Made by a program: the position numbers and the translations under genes. The notes beneath the pieces were generated by a model, which was not told the DNA's origin, ran no database searches, and saw nothing but the letters and a program-made list of their open reading frames with translations. Below, in pieces: positions 20,531 through 27,785 of a stretch of DNA of 64,000 nucleotides. Each line of letters starts with the position of its first letter. The first letter of the stretch is position 1. Source of the stretch: Nocardia acidivorans NBRC 108247 (GTDB lineage Bacteria > Actinomycetota > Actinomycetes > Mycobacteriales > Mycobacteriaceae); contig NZ_BDAW01000014.1 in the NCBI RefSeq assembly GCF_001625085.1, forward strand, positions 162,480 to 226,479, written 5' to 3'.

Positions 20531-20618
20531 TGCGTACTATTACGTGCGCAGTGGCCTAATTGATCGTTAGTTTTGCCCTTACTTCGCACTATTCGTCTTT
20601 ACTTCGCACTACTACGCA
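20531..20618. promoter_or_regulatory. repressor-proximal operator cluster
   Basis: ACTGCGCA occurs in inverse at 20545-20552. A 13-bp direct repeat, TTACTTCGCACTA, is at 20579-20591 and 20599-20611, exactly 20 bp apart, and ACTACGCA is at 20611-20618. The last site ends 18 nt before the repressor ATG, so the repressor gene is probably autoregulated. Its start lacks a good SD, so the message may be leaderless. Confidence 0.55.
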
Positions 20619-20636
20619 AGCCAGACTGTAGGGACT

Positions 20637-21014
20637 ATGAAGCAATGGGAGTTCGGCCGACTGTTGCAGACGGCGCGTGAAACCGCCGGCCTGTCCAAAC
20701 GCGAAGCGGCCAAACGGGCGGGGATCAGCGAAAGCAGGTGGCGACAGCTCGAAGCCGGATACGAGCTGATCCGCAAGCAGACCTTTCCGGTCAAGACGAC
20801 GCCGGAGACGGTCGCTCAGGTCGCGGCGAGCGTCGGTGCCTCCAGAGATGAGCTGCTGGAAGCGGCCGGATTCGACCCTGCAATGGTCGATATCCCGGAT
20901 GCCGTGATCGTCAAGCCGGTCGATGTCGCAGGACTGACCACGGACAACGTGGAGAAGGTTCGCGCCTTCGTCGCCTTCCTCAAGTCTCAGCAGGAAGGCG
21001 ACGCGAGCGAATAG
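20637..21014 (+). CDS. XRE-family phage repressor-like protein, 125 aa
   Basis: Residues 1-60 form an XRE helix-turn-helix: FGRLLQTARETAGLSKREAAKRAGISESRWRQLEAGYE. Residues 75-125 are a helical C-terminal part, not a LexA/CI peptidase domain. It is divergent from the leftward early promoter with a cluster of ACTNCGCA sites between, the arrangement of an immunity region. No SD precedes the ATG apart from a GGGA too close to it, so leaderless translation from a repressor-maintenance promoter is possible. It is the best candidate for the protein that binds ACTNCGCA. Confidence 0.7.
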   Translation: MKQWEFGRLLQTARETAGLSKREAAKRAGISESRWRQLEAGYELIRKQTFPVKTTPETVAQVAASVGASRDELLEAAGFDPAMVDIPDAVIVKPVDVAGLTTDNVEKVRAFVAFLKSQQEGDASE

Positions 21015-21054
21015 CCGCGGAGGCCCCGACGCCCCGAGCGCCGGGCTCCCCGCG

Positions 21055-21822
21055 TCACGCAGCTACCGCACCGCCCTGGTCGACGGCGGGGAGCAGGGTG
21101 TAGATCATCCAGTCGCGACGGCCTGGATACGAGTGCTGTCCGACCTGGATCGAATAGGCGAGGATGTCCGCGCCAGGGAACGGCCGGACCCGCACCTGCG
21201 TGATCGGCTTGCGGGGCTCGGAGATGCCGGTCGCCCACATCTTGTCGAAGTGGGGATTGGCGGCCGAGCACTTCGCGCGGATCTGCTCAATTCGGGCTGC
21301 TGGCATCGCACTCGGCCCGAGCCAGTGCAGGGCGAACGCAAACGCGTGCGCGATCGGCTCCCAATCCACCAGGACCCGTTGCGCCACCGGGTTGATGAAC
21401 AGCCACTCGATGAGGTTCGTATTGCTGTGCGCGCCGGGAAGAATGCGTGACCAGTGCGCCGTGGTTCCGACGATATCCCCCGACGGAAAGTACAGATACG
21501 CGGCCGGGGTGTTGATGACCTCCAGATACGCGTGATCCTGTGGGGTGAGGGGGCGCTTCGACGGCCCGTATAGCCGACCGAGGAGGCCGGGATACAGCCC
21601 GTTGATCAGCAGTTCCCGGTAGCTGTGTGCGACTCCGAGGGCGTCGAGCAGTTCGGTCAGGTAGTCGAGTGCCGGGGCGCGCGTTCCGTTCTCGACCTTC
21701 TCCAGCGCCGATAGAGACTTGGTTGTGCGTTCCACTAGTTGCGGCCGACTCAGGCCCCGGTTCTCCCTGGCGCTCTTGATGTACTGGCCAAGTCGGGCTG
21801 CGCTGTTCTCGGCAGGTTTCAT
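21055..21822 (-). CDS. XRE regulator with MmyB-type ligand domain, 255 aa
   Basis: The ATG at 21822 has an AAGG SD 8 nt upstream. Residues 10-70 are an XRE HTH (LGQYIKSARENRGLSRPQLVERTTKSLSALEKVENG). The rest matches the MmyB-like ligand-binding family: LLDALGV, LTPQDHAYLEVINTPAAYLYFPS, NLIEWLFINPVAQRVLVDWEPIAHAF. In streptomycetes such proteins sense fatty-acyl ligands. It converges on the repressor gene with about 40 bp between stops. Within the prophage it could link induction to host metabolism. Confidence 0.75.
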   Translation of the reverse strand: MKPAENSAARLGQYIKSARENRGLSRPQLVERTTKSLSALEKVENGTRAPALDYLTELLDALGVAHSYRELLINGLYPGLLGRLYGPSKRPLTPQDHAYLEVINTPAAYLYFPSGDIVGTTAHWSRILPGAHSNTNLIEWLFINPVAQRVLVDWEPIAHAFAFALHWLGPSAMPAARIEQIRAKCSAANPHFDKMWATGISEPRKPITQVRVRPFPGADILAYSIQVGQHSYPGRRDWMIYTLLPAVDQGGAVAA

Positions 21823-21849
21823 GACTAGCCTTCCGGGGTACTCATAATC

Positions 21850-21866
21850 CCGCACTTTTGGTGCGG
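21850..21866. promoter_or_regulatory. palindrome upstream of the MmyB-type regulator
   Basis: CCGCAC (21850-21855) and GTGCGG (21861-21866) are separated by TTTTG, 28 bp upstream of the start at 21822. A possible autoregulatory operator. The rest of the 280-bp gap to 22104 shows no convincing gene. Confidence 0.35.
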
Positions 21867-22103
21867 ACTCCATTGACGAATGCCCTGGCCTGCCGGAACC
21901 TATGACATACGGTCACCGTGCACCAGCTATCACAGAGCGAAACGCACTGTCACCGCCGATCATGAGAACGCGGTAGACCTCGTCGGGGAAGTCCACCAGG
22001 GCGCGACACGTGCTCGCGGCTCGCATGATCGAACCTGTCCCATTCGGATCGACGCCGCAGCGCTGGTCGCCTGACCAATTTTGCAGCACTGGAGGATTAC
22101 CCC

Positions 22104-22763
22104 GTGCATGTGGGGGCTCTATTCGCGGAATACCATCATCTCGTACGCCTGCATCTACCTGGATTAATAGCTGGAAGGCATGATCTTCCGGTGGGGCGCT
22201 CCTGGTATATCAAGGAAGACCATACGATCCTCATAGACTCCAAGCTGCCCCCCGAACAACAGCAGTTCCAAGCCATCCACATGCTTGCGCACGTCCACCT
22301 GGGCCATGGCCCGGACACACCCGATCTCGCACAGCAAGAGCACGACGCCACCGGGTTGGCGACCGAGTGGTTTCTGCCGCCCGCGAAGCTCGCCCGGCTC
22401 CTGGGTACCGTTTCTACCAATGCGGCGCAAATCGCAAGCTACCTTGGTTTGAGTGTCTGGTTACTGGCCGCCGCCTTGTCCGCTGTCCCGCGCGAATACT
22501 GGCAGCAGGTGCGGGCTCTCACGGGCCTTCGTCTCAATTGGCCGGACATCACGCCACAGGCGATTCCGCAGTGCGTCCTGCTCGACGCCTTACCGGCGGG
22601 GATAGGCGCGCCGCCGGATCCACTGGCTCATCCACGGGGCTTCACTCCGCCGAGGATGGGCCAGCCCGCGAGCGGCCCACCCTCGCTGGAGATCAGGCGG
22701 ACTGGAACACGGCGAACCTCCAGTCGCCCGGAACAGGGGCCTGCTGCACCGGCTGTGGCTTGA
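22104..22763 (+). CDS. ImmA/IrrE-like protein with altered active site, 219 aa
   Basis: The GTG start has GGAGG 8 nt upstream. The N-terminal 75 residues have the ImmA/IrrE shape: VGRSWYIKEDHTILIDSKLPPEQQQFQAIHMLAHVHLGH. The zinc motif should be HExxH. Here it reads H59-M-L-A-H63, so both metal His remain but the catalytic Glu is Met. The protein may be an inactive sensor or anti-repressor partner rather than a protease. Residues 85-170 are helical. The last 24 codons overlap the convergent integrase gene. Its site between repressor and integrase is typical for ImmA. Confidence 0.65.
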   Translation: MHVGALFAEYHHLVRLHLPGLIAGRHDLPVGRSWYIKEDHTILIDSKLPPEQQQFQAIHMLAHVHLGHGPDTPDLAQQEHDATGLATEWFLPPAKLARLLGTVSTNAAQIASYLGLSVWLLAAALSAVPREYWQQVRALTGLRLNWPDITPQAIPQCVLLDALPAGIGAPPDPLAHPRGFTPPRMGQPASGPPSLEIRRTGTRRTSSRPEQGPAAPAVA

Positions 22764-24198
22764 TGTGTACCTCGTATTTGCCCTGGTCGGCGTGGTCGTC
22801 GTCGAGATCGCCATCTTCGAACTCGGCGTCGACTACGTCGGCCGGTGCCGCTTCCAGGGCGGGGCGTTCGCCCTCCCAGACGTCGATCACCTCGGCGTCG
22901 ATCAGGTCGTCCAGCCTCGACAGACCGGCGCGCTTCATGCCGATGTCGGCGTGGGCGTACCCGCGCTGCACAGCTGCGGAACTGTGGCCCATGATCGCCA
23001 TGCGCACATCCTCCGGCACGCCCGCCTCCAGCAGCAGTGTGGCCGTGGTGTGCCGGGCCGAGTGCAGCACGACGTCCGGCGCGCCAGCACGGTGCAGCGC
23101 CTCCGCCCATAGCTTCTCGTCGAGATTCGGGCGCATGGGCGTGCCGGGCTTCACGAGCTTCTGCCCTGGAGGGGCGACGAACAGGAGTCCCCAGGGGTTC
23201 GGTGCCATCGCCTTGACGTGGGCGCGGAGGAGGAGCAGCAGTGGTTCCGGGATCGGCGTCATCCGTCGAGACTTGCTCGTTTTCGGCCTCACCAGGCACA
23301 TCGCCTTGTAGAGGGGACGGATCTCGAATCCTGCCGGAATGTCGTATGCCTCCAGCGGGTACACGTCGCCAGTCCAGCGTTTCCCGTCCGGCCTGCGGTT
23401 GAGCGGGACGCCTTGCAGTGCCCAGGAGAGGTCGAACTTGCCTTCTTCGAGATCGAGTGCGTCCAGAGTCAGGCCGAGGCATTCGCCCTGCCGGACGCCG
23501 GTCAGCAGCGCCATGGCCCAGCGCACTGCGAGCGGGTCGCGGGCTTCGACGGACGTGCGGATCACTGCGCGCGCAGTGTCGGATAGTAGAGCCTTGCGTG
23601 GTTTCTGCTGGCGACCGTGGCCGGTGGGGAGCGCCTTCTGTGCGCCGGTGTCCTGACTGTCGGACTTCGGCTTCGGCTTGGTGACGAGGGTGAGCACATT
23701 CTTCGTGAGGCCGAACTTCTGTTCCTTGATCGCGTCCTTGATGGCCTTGTTGAGGTTGTTGTAGGCGATCTCGGCTGTCCGCAGCGATCGGCCGGACTTC
23801 AGGATCTCCTTGATCATGAAGCGGATGTGCTGGGGTTCCAGGTCATGCAGCTTGTGCCGTCCGACGTGCGGAGTGATGTTGCAGCTGATCGACGATCGCA
23901 GATTGCGCCAGACGAGCGGGCGCAGCAGGGGCTTCTGGATCTCGTCCAGCCAGTACTGCAACCACTCTTCGACGGTCGTCGAGTCCTTCCGCAGGACTTC
24001 GCCCTGCTCCAGCTTGAGCAGAGTCTGACGGCGGAGCTTGACGACCTCGGCCTTGGACTTGCGCCGGATGACGATCCGGTCGGGCGAGCCGTCGGGCTTG
24101 ACGCCGATTTCCATGTACCAGGCGTAGACCGTGCTGACTTTGCCGTTGCGGCTCGTTCGGGTCTCAGTACGGATCTTTCCTTCGCCGCGCGTCGACAT
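22693..24198 (-). CDS. tyrosine integrase, 501 aa
   Basis: The ATG at 24198 follows CGAAAGGAACCAACG and a CCGCCA hairpin. The protein has an N-terminal AP2-like arm-binding region (residues 1-60), an SAM-like core-binding domain (70-165), and a catalytic domain with R236 (TGVRQGE), a Lys near 306-309 (RPKTSKSRR), H379 and R382 (LHSARHT), H405 (MGH) and Y414 (RGYAHAD). An acidic tail of about 70 residues is extra. It lies 170 bp from the tRNA-Gly attachment site, and its 3' end overlaps the ImmA-like gene on the other strand by 71 bp. Confidence 0.95.
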   Translation of the reverse strand: MSTRGEGKIRTETRTSRNGKVSTVYAWYMEIGVKPDGSPDRIVIRRKSKAEVVKLRRQTLLKLEQGEVLRKDSTTVEEWLQYWLDEIQKPLLRPLVWRNLRSSISCNITPHVGRHKLHDLEPQHIRFMIKEILKSGRSLRTAEIAYNNLNKAIKDAIKEQKFGLTKNVLTLVTKPKPKSDSQDTGAQKALPTGHGRQQKPRKALLSDTARAVIRTSVEARDPLAVRWAMALLTGVRQGECLGLTLDALDLEEGKFDLSWALQGVPLNRRPDGKRWTGDVYPLEAYDIPAGFEIRPLYKAMCLVRPKTSKSRRMTPIPEPLLLLLRAHVKAMAPNPWGLLFVAPPGQKLVKPGTPMRPNLDEKLWAEALHRAGAPDVVLHSARHTTATLLLEAGVPEDVRMAIMGHSSAAVQRGYAHADIGMKRAGLSRLDDLIDAEVIDVWEGERPALEAAPADVVDAEFEDGDLDDDHADQGKYEVHIKPQPVQQAPVPGDWRFAVFQSA

Positions 24199-24226
24199 TC
24201 GTTGGTTCCTTTCGGCTCCCAGCCGA

Positions 24227-24242
24227 TGAGGTGGCGGCCTCA
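24227..24242 (-). promoter_or_regulatory. CCGCCA-loop hairpin (element 13)
   Basis: TGAGG (24227-24231) and CCTCA (24238-24242) enclose TGGCGG. A second small hairpin, CGGCT-CCC-AGCCG (24213-24225), lies between it and the integrase SD. Confidence 0.6.
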
Positions 24243-24248
24243 AAGAGT

Positions 24249-24356
24249 GGGGTGTGGGGGTGAGGGTGTGGGTGATGCACGCGGAATAATCCCGGATAAC
24301 GAGGTATGACGTGAAACCGTTCTACCTGGGTTTTTGCGGCAAACTCACAGGTAGAA
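24249..24356. other. probable integrase arm region
   Basis: GGTGTGGG occurs twice within a G/T-rich stretch around 24249-24275. A 9-bp inverted repeat, TTCTACCTG (24320-24328) and CAGGTAGAA (24348-24356), follows 16 bp from the attachment core. Such repeats next to attP are commonly arm-type integrase or excisionase sites; the assignment is inference. Confidence 0.4.
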
Positions 24357-24371
24357 ATGTACACACCGTCA

Positions 24372-24415
24372 GACTTCCAAGCTGATAGCGCGGGTTCGAT
24401 TCCCGTCACCCGCTC
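24372..24415 (+). other. prophage attachment site: 3' half of tRNA-Gly(UCC)
   Basis: CTTCCAA, the anticodon loop of tRNA-Gly(UCC), is followed by the anticodon 3' strand, the T-arm GCGGGTTCGATTCCCGT, CACCCGC, T and encoded CCA. No 5' half precedes it; instead phage sequence does. The base before the loop is A, which cannot pair with G39, marking the crossover at the anticodon loop. This is the chromosomal remnant; the intact tRNA-Gly should be at the other prophage end, left of the window. Confidence 0.8.
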
Positions 24416-24436
24416 CAACCCCGTTGGGGGTCGATT

Positions 24437-24510
24437 CGGGGTGTAGCGCAGCTTGGTAGCGTACCCGCTTTGGGAGCGGGCGGTCGCAGGTTCAAATCCT
24501 GTCACCCCGA
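24437..24510 (+). tRNA. tRNA-Pro(UGG)
   Basis: A complete cloverleaf: acceptor CGGGGTG/CACCCCG with discriminator A; D-arm with GCGCAGCTTGGTAGCGT; anticodon stem CCCGC/GCGGG around loop TTTGGGA (anticodon TGG); T-arm CAGG-TTCAAATC-CCTG. CCA is not encoded. It lies 21 bp after the tRNA-Gly remnant, so the two were neighbouring genes before phage insertion. Confidence 0.95.
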
Positions 24511-24529
24511 CGTGTTGGTTGAGACACAG

Positions 24530-24566
24530 ATATGCCCCTGACCTGTTCTTATGGTCAGGGGCATAT
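24530..24566 (+). terminator. strong terminator after tRNA-Pro
   Basis: A perfect 14-bp stem (24530-24543 with 24553-24566) with a 9-nt loop, 20 nt after the tRNA 3' end. Confidence 0.8.
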
Positions 24567-24900
24567 CGTTTGATGGGACTGGCATCAACCCATCCAGATT
24601 CGTGCCGGACGCCATATGCGCAGCGATCGTTTTCGCCCTTCCGGCTGTGTCTGTTCTCACTGCCATCCAGGCGGACGAACCATCCGGTCTATCCAGGCGC
24701 GTGCGCGGTCCCAGGGCAGTCCAGCACCCGCCGTCGCGGGGAGTCCGGATCGTTGAACGCGTTTTCGATGATCACGTTGTGCCTCTACAGGTTTCGATGA
24801 TGAAACCCCCGGCGCGCGGTTGCGTTCGGGGGCCGAGGGTTTCTGCGGAAGTGCAGAAGGTGCCATTCACCTTCGTTCGGTGTCGTGCGGCGTCTAGGCA
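24567..24900. other. intergenic stretch without a supported gene
   Basis: Open frames here look random. A 7-bp stem, GAAACCC (24802-24808) with GGGTTTC (24837-24843), extended by CCGG/CCG pairs, may be the terminator of the leftward operon ending at 24901. Confidence 0.4.
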
Positions 24901-25101
24901 TCACCTCCTACGGCTGTCCCGAGCATCGAAAGTGGCTTTAGTCGTCGTACAGGTGGTCATCCGCGTGGATGAATCCCCGAACGTCGGCAACGAGTTCGGT
25001 GGAGTGAAGTTGAAGATGAAGCGGGCGATCGCAAGCACGCTCACCGCGATGGCGGCGAAGCTGGATATCAAGCTGATGAGCGTTACCGCTAGCCAACGCA
25101 T
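24901..25101 (-). CDS. small membrane protein, 66 aa
   Basis: The ATG at 25101 lies inside the end of the gene before it (13-nt overlap). One N-terminal transmembrane helix (about residues 4-30, WLAVTLISLISSFAAIAVSV then LAIARFIF) is followed by a Thr/Ser-rich tail. No family recognised. It is the third gene of a leftward three-gene unit just outside the prophage. Confidence 0.5.
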   Translation of the reverse strand: MRWLAVTLISLISSFAAIAVSVLAIARFIFNFTPPNSLPTFGDSSTRMTTCTTTKATFDARDSRRR

Positions 25102-25469
25102 ACGGACGGATCCCCTCGCCGGTATTGCTCGAACTGGCGCTTGATCGACTTCGTCAGCGGGGTGCACCAACGAAACACCTGCGCCGGTTCGATCGTGGCT
25201 AGCTCCGCGATCTCGGTCGCCGGATCTTCCGATCCGCCTACGTGTTCGAGCGTCGGCGTGATCAACAACGGGGCATCTTGCGAGTGCAGTACGCCGTAGA
25301 GGATGGCCGTTTGGCTGATGGTGGTCCAGACGCCTTTGACGGTCCGCACCACCCGCGCATCGAGTTCTGTAGCTCGTTGGCAGGCTTGACGCTCGGCGCG
25401 GTCGAGCGCGACCGGATCGGCCAGCAGCGAAGTGTCCAGCCACACAACCGCTCTCACCTCGCGCCTCAT
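25089..25469 (-). CDS. hypothetical protein, 126 aa
   Basis: The ATG at 25469 overlaps the previous stop (ATGA). The protein looks like a compact alpha/beta domain: AVVWLDTSLLADPVALDRAER, VVRTVKGVWTTISQTAILYGVL, PLLITPTLEHVGG. The WLDTSLL start and LLADPVAL segment vaguely recall PIN-like folds, but the acidic tetrad cannot be shown. No function is assigned. Confidence 0.5.
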   Translation of the reverse strand: MRREVRAVVWLDTSLLADPVALDRAERQACQRATELDARVVRTVKGVWTTISQTAILYGVLHSQDAPLLITPTLEHVGGSEDPATEIAELATIEPAQVFRWCTPLTKSIKRQFEQYRRGDPSVCVG

Positions 25470-25657
25470 CGCATCAACCTCGGTTCGGTCGCCCCCTGCC
25501 GTTCGAGGTACTCGGAAGCGGTGATCTTGCGTGGACACGGCGGATCGCACTGTTCGTGAATCGCAACGATTCCGTTGGCGCGCTTCACGTCTAGAGGATG
25601 TATCCAGCTCTTCCCGCAATCGTCGTGAACCCATGTGGCCTTACCGCCCTTCGGCAT
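25466..25657 (-). CDS. small Cys/His protein, 63 aa
   Basis: The protein contains WVHDDCGKSWIHPL, HEQCDPPCP and a basic tail. Three Cys and several His may form a zinc site. It is the first gene of the leftward unit (63, 126 and 66 aa), all coupled. No family recognised. Confidence 0.5.
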   Translation of the reverse strand: MPKGGKATWVHDDCGKSWIHPLDVKRANGIVAIHEQCDPPCPRKITASEYLERQGATEPRLMR

Positions 25658-25852
25658 GTCCGCCCCTCTCGATGCTGATAGGCGGTCCGAGGCCGGGCCT
25701 CTCGCAACCGGCCCCGAACGCCATGAGTCGACGCTAGGGACGAGAGCTGTTGCAAGAACAGGAAATTGCTTGAGATTGCTTCAAGATTCGGCGATCATGC
25801 GGAGTATTTCTCGCCATACTGAGGGTCTGGAACTCTCCTACGGAGGCAAGCC

Positions 25853-26179
25853 ATGTTGTTGCAATTCCTCGGCAAGAACACCCAAGGCAACCATTCCCCC
25901 ACGCTATGGGCCTCGGACCGGGACACCTACGTAACCCAAGGATGGCGGGTGCCCGGTCAGCCTGAACTGATCGAAATTCCCCACCCCCTGCTCGCGTATC
26001 TCAGGCCCGGCACATGCCTCGGAACTCTGCTGCACGACACGGGACACGGTACGTTCACGCTTACGGGTGAACCGGTGACCGACCCGGAAGCGTTGGCGCA
26101 GATGGATCTTCCGCCCCATGAGCGCGCCATCGAAGTTCCCGTAGGGAAAGAGATTCGTCGCGATGTTCCACGTAACTGA
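25853..26179 (+). CDS. hypothetical protein, 108 aa
   Basis: The ATG has a GGAGG SD (TACGGAGGCAAGCCATG). The sequence WASDRDTYVTQGWRVPGQPELIEIPHPLLAYL is a pattern seen in small actinobacterial proteins next to DUF6879 and XRE/DUF5753 genes. It overlaps the next gene by 17 nt. Probably the first gene of a three-gene regulatory unit; function unknown. Confidence 0.6.
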   Translation: MLLQFLGKNTQGNHSPTLWASDRDTYVTQGWRVPGQPELIEIPHPLLAYLRPGTCLGTLLHDTGHGTFTLTGEPVTDPEALAQMDLPPHERAIEVPVGKEIRRDVPRN

Positions 26180-26693
26180 CCGTGCGTTCACGGATATGTT
26201 CCGGTCATGTCAGAGGTCGGCGTTTCACCTCGAGGTGCAGGATGTGTACGAGACGCCGGAGGAATCCGAGCCGTTCCGGAAGTTCCTGAGCGGCGAAACG
26301 GACAACTATGCCTGGTTGCAAGGCTGGTTCGATCTTGTCCGTGAATCAACGAAGCGCGGAGTCGTTTTCACGCGGGCGCGGGTGGTCACAGTGCCGCACG
26401 CCGACTACGTCCGCTGGAGCTTGGTGGTGTCGCCGATGAATATCGAAGCAGGCGAGGATATCCGGTACCTACCGCGTCATCTTGTCGACGCTGACGATCT
26501 GACGACCGACGACTACTGGCTGTTCGATGACCGCACGGTCGCCTACACGCTGTTTACCCCGGACGGGGCGGCAGCTGGGGCAGCGGTCACGAACGACCCG
26601 ACATTAGCGCAGCGGTGTGCGCGGGTTCGCGACGCCGTGTGGCGGCAAGCGATCCCCTACGCCGAATACCGCCGGACTACCGTCACTGCGTGA
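26163..26693 (+). CDS. DUF6879-type protein, 176 aa
   Basis: The core FHLEVQDVYETPEESEPFRKFL, then WLQGWFDLVRESTKRGVVFTRARVVTVPHADYVRWSL and the late DYWLFDDRTVAYTLF match the DUF6879 family as I know it. This is common in actinomycetes and usually partnered with an XRE/DUF5753 regulator. The stop overlaps that regulator's GTG (GTGA). It probably forms a WhiJ-like regulatory pair in which this protein modulates the DNA-binding partner; that is inference. Confidence 0.7.
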   Translation: MFHVTDRAFTDMFRSCQRSAFHLEVQDVYETPEESEPFRKFLSGETDNYAWLQGWFDLVRESTKRGVVFTRARVVTVPHADYVRWSLVVSPMNIEAGEDIRYLPRHLVDADDLTTDDYWLFDDRTVAYTLFTPDGAAAGAAVTNDPTLAQRCARVRDAVWRQAIPYAEYRRTTVTA

Positions 26694-27538
26694 CCAACGT
26701 CCACAAAGCTCGGGAGGCGCTCGGGCAACAACTTCGAGACCTTCGCCGGGATGCCGGTCTATCCGGCCGTCAGCTTGCCGACTTGGCGGCCTGGCATCCT
26801 TCGAAGGTCTCGAAGATCGAGTACGGCAAGCAGATGCCGACCGAGGACGATATCCGGACGTGGTGCGAGCACACCGAAGCCGAGGCGCACATATCGGACC
26901 TTGTCGCCACCCTCCGCAACGTTGATGCTGCCTACCTCGAATGGCGGCGTTCACTCGGAACCGGCATGGGCCGAGTGCAGCAGCAGGTCAACCAAATCGA
27001 GTCGGAAACCGGCCTGATTCGCGGTTACGATCCGGCCCTGGTCCCCGGACTTCTGCACACTCCGGAGTACGCCGAGGCCATGTTCCACCGGGTGGCTGAG
27101 TTCAATCAAACGCCGAATGACGCAGAGGAAGCGGTAGCCGCACGTATGGAGCGGCAACAGCAATTCCTGTACCGGGGGATGCGGCGCGTTCACTATCTCA
27201 TCGGAGAACAGGCGCTCTATACGACCGTGGGTGACGACGGCGTGATGTACGGGCAATTGGATCGCTTGGTTACGGCTATGTCCCTGCCTCGAGTTCTTCT
27301 GGGGATCGTCCCGATGATGGCCCAATATCTGGTCTCCCCAACGAATTTCGTCATTTATGACAACCGGATGGCCGTAGCCGAAGGCGTGACCGCTGCCATG
27401 ACCACCACGCAGCCTCGGGAGGTAGCCGCGTTTAGCCGCGCGTTTGAACTTCTTGCGGGCCAAGCGGTTACAGGGGACAAAGCGCGGATGTTGATCCGCA
27501 CAGCTATCGGCAGGCGAGGCGACCAGCCGTACCCATAA
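26690..27538 (+). CDS. XRE regulator with DUF5753, 282 aa
   Basis: The GTG at 26690 overlaps the previous stop; in-frame sequence upstream is inside that gene. Residues 6-65 are an HTH_31-type XRE domain (ALGQQLRDLRRDAGLSGRQLADLAAWHPSKVSKIEYGKQMPTEDD). The rest is the DUF5753 domain: IRGYDPALVPGLLHTPEYAEAM, RMERQQQFLYR, HYLIGEQALYT, LGIVPM and a VAAFSRAFELLAGQAV end. WhiJ/AbaA-like regulators with this layout control development and secondary metabolism in Streptomyces. Chromosomal, just outside the prophage. Confidence 0.85.
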   Translation: MTNVHKAREALGQQLRDLRRDAGLSGRQLADLAAWHPSKVSKIEYGKQMPTEDDIRTWCEHTEAEAHISDLVATLRNVDAAYLEWRRSLGTGMGRVQQQVNQIESETGLIRGYDPALVPGLLHTPEYAEAMFHRVAEFNQTPNDAEEAVAARMERQQQFLYRGMRRVHYLIGEQALYTTVGDDGVMYGQLDRLVTAMSLPRVLLGIVPMMAQYLVSPTNFVIYDNRMAVAEGVTAAMTTTQPREVAAFSRAFELLAGQAVTGDKARMLIRTAIGRRGDQPYP

Positions 27539-27617
27539 GTCTACTGATGGGATCGCCAGCGGCTGAACGTTTCTCGCGGTAGGTTCGGACGCTTACCATC
27601 CGCATGAGGGGGAAACC

Positions 27618-27785
27618 GTGGCTATTCCCATCCGTGAAAAGTCGCGCGGAAACGGTCTGGGCAACAAGCGCTGGCGACGGCACGTGGATGCGTTCGATCG
27701 AGTCGAGCGCACCCGGCAGTTGGCTGCCGGAAGGCGGTGTGCCAGTGCGTATTCGAGGGCGTACTTCGCCGACTATTTCGGCTGA
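27618..27785 (+). CDS. small basic protein, 55 aa
   Basis: The GTG follows GAGGGGGAAACC. The protein begins VAIPIREKSRGNGLGNKRWRR and is very basic, with a Tyr/Phe-rich end (YSRAYFADYFG). It overlaps the convergent gene by 13 bp. No family recognised, but the SD and base composition are coding-like. Confidence 0.45.
   Translation: MAIPIREKSRGNGLGNKRWRRHVDAFDRVERTRQLAAGRRCASAYSRAYFADYFG

Noticed and set aside
21880..22074. Rightward ORF of 64 aa between the two regulators
   Set aside because: No SD before the ATG, no motif, and it lies over the promoter region of the divergent genes.
24785..24901. 38-aa ORF with AGGAGG and TGATG overlap after the 66-aa membrane protein
   Set aside because: The SD is only 2 nt from the ATG, and the ORF runs through the probable terminator hairpin at 24802-24843.
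24551..25144. Rightward ORF of 197 aa after tRNA-Pro
   Set aside because: It begins inside the tRNA terminator, has no known pattern and is opposite the coupled membrane-protein gene.
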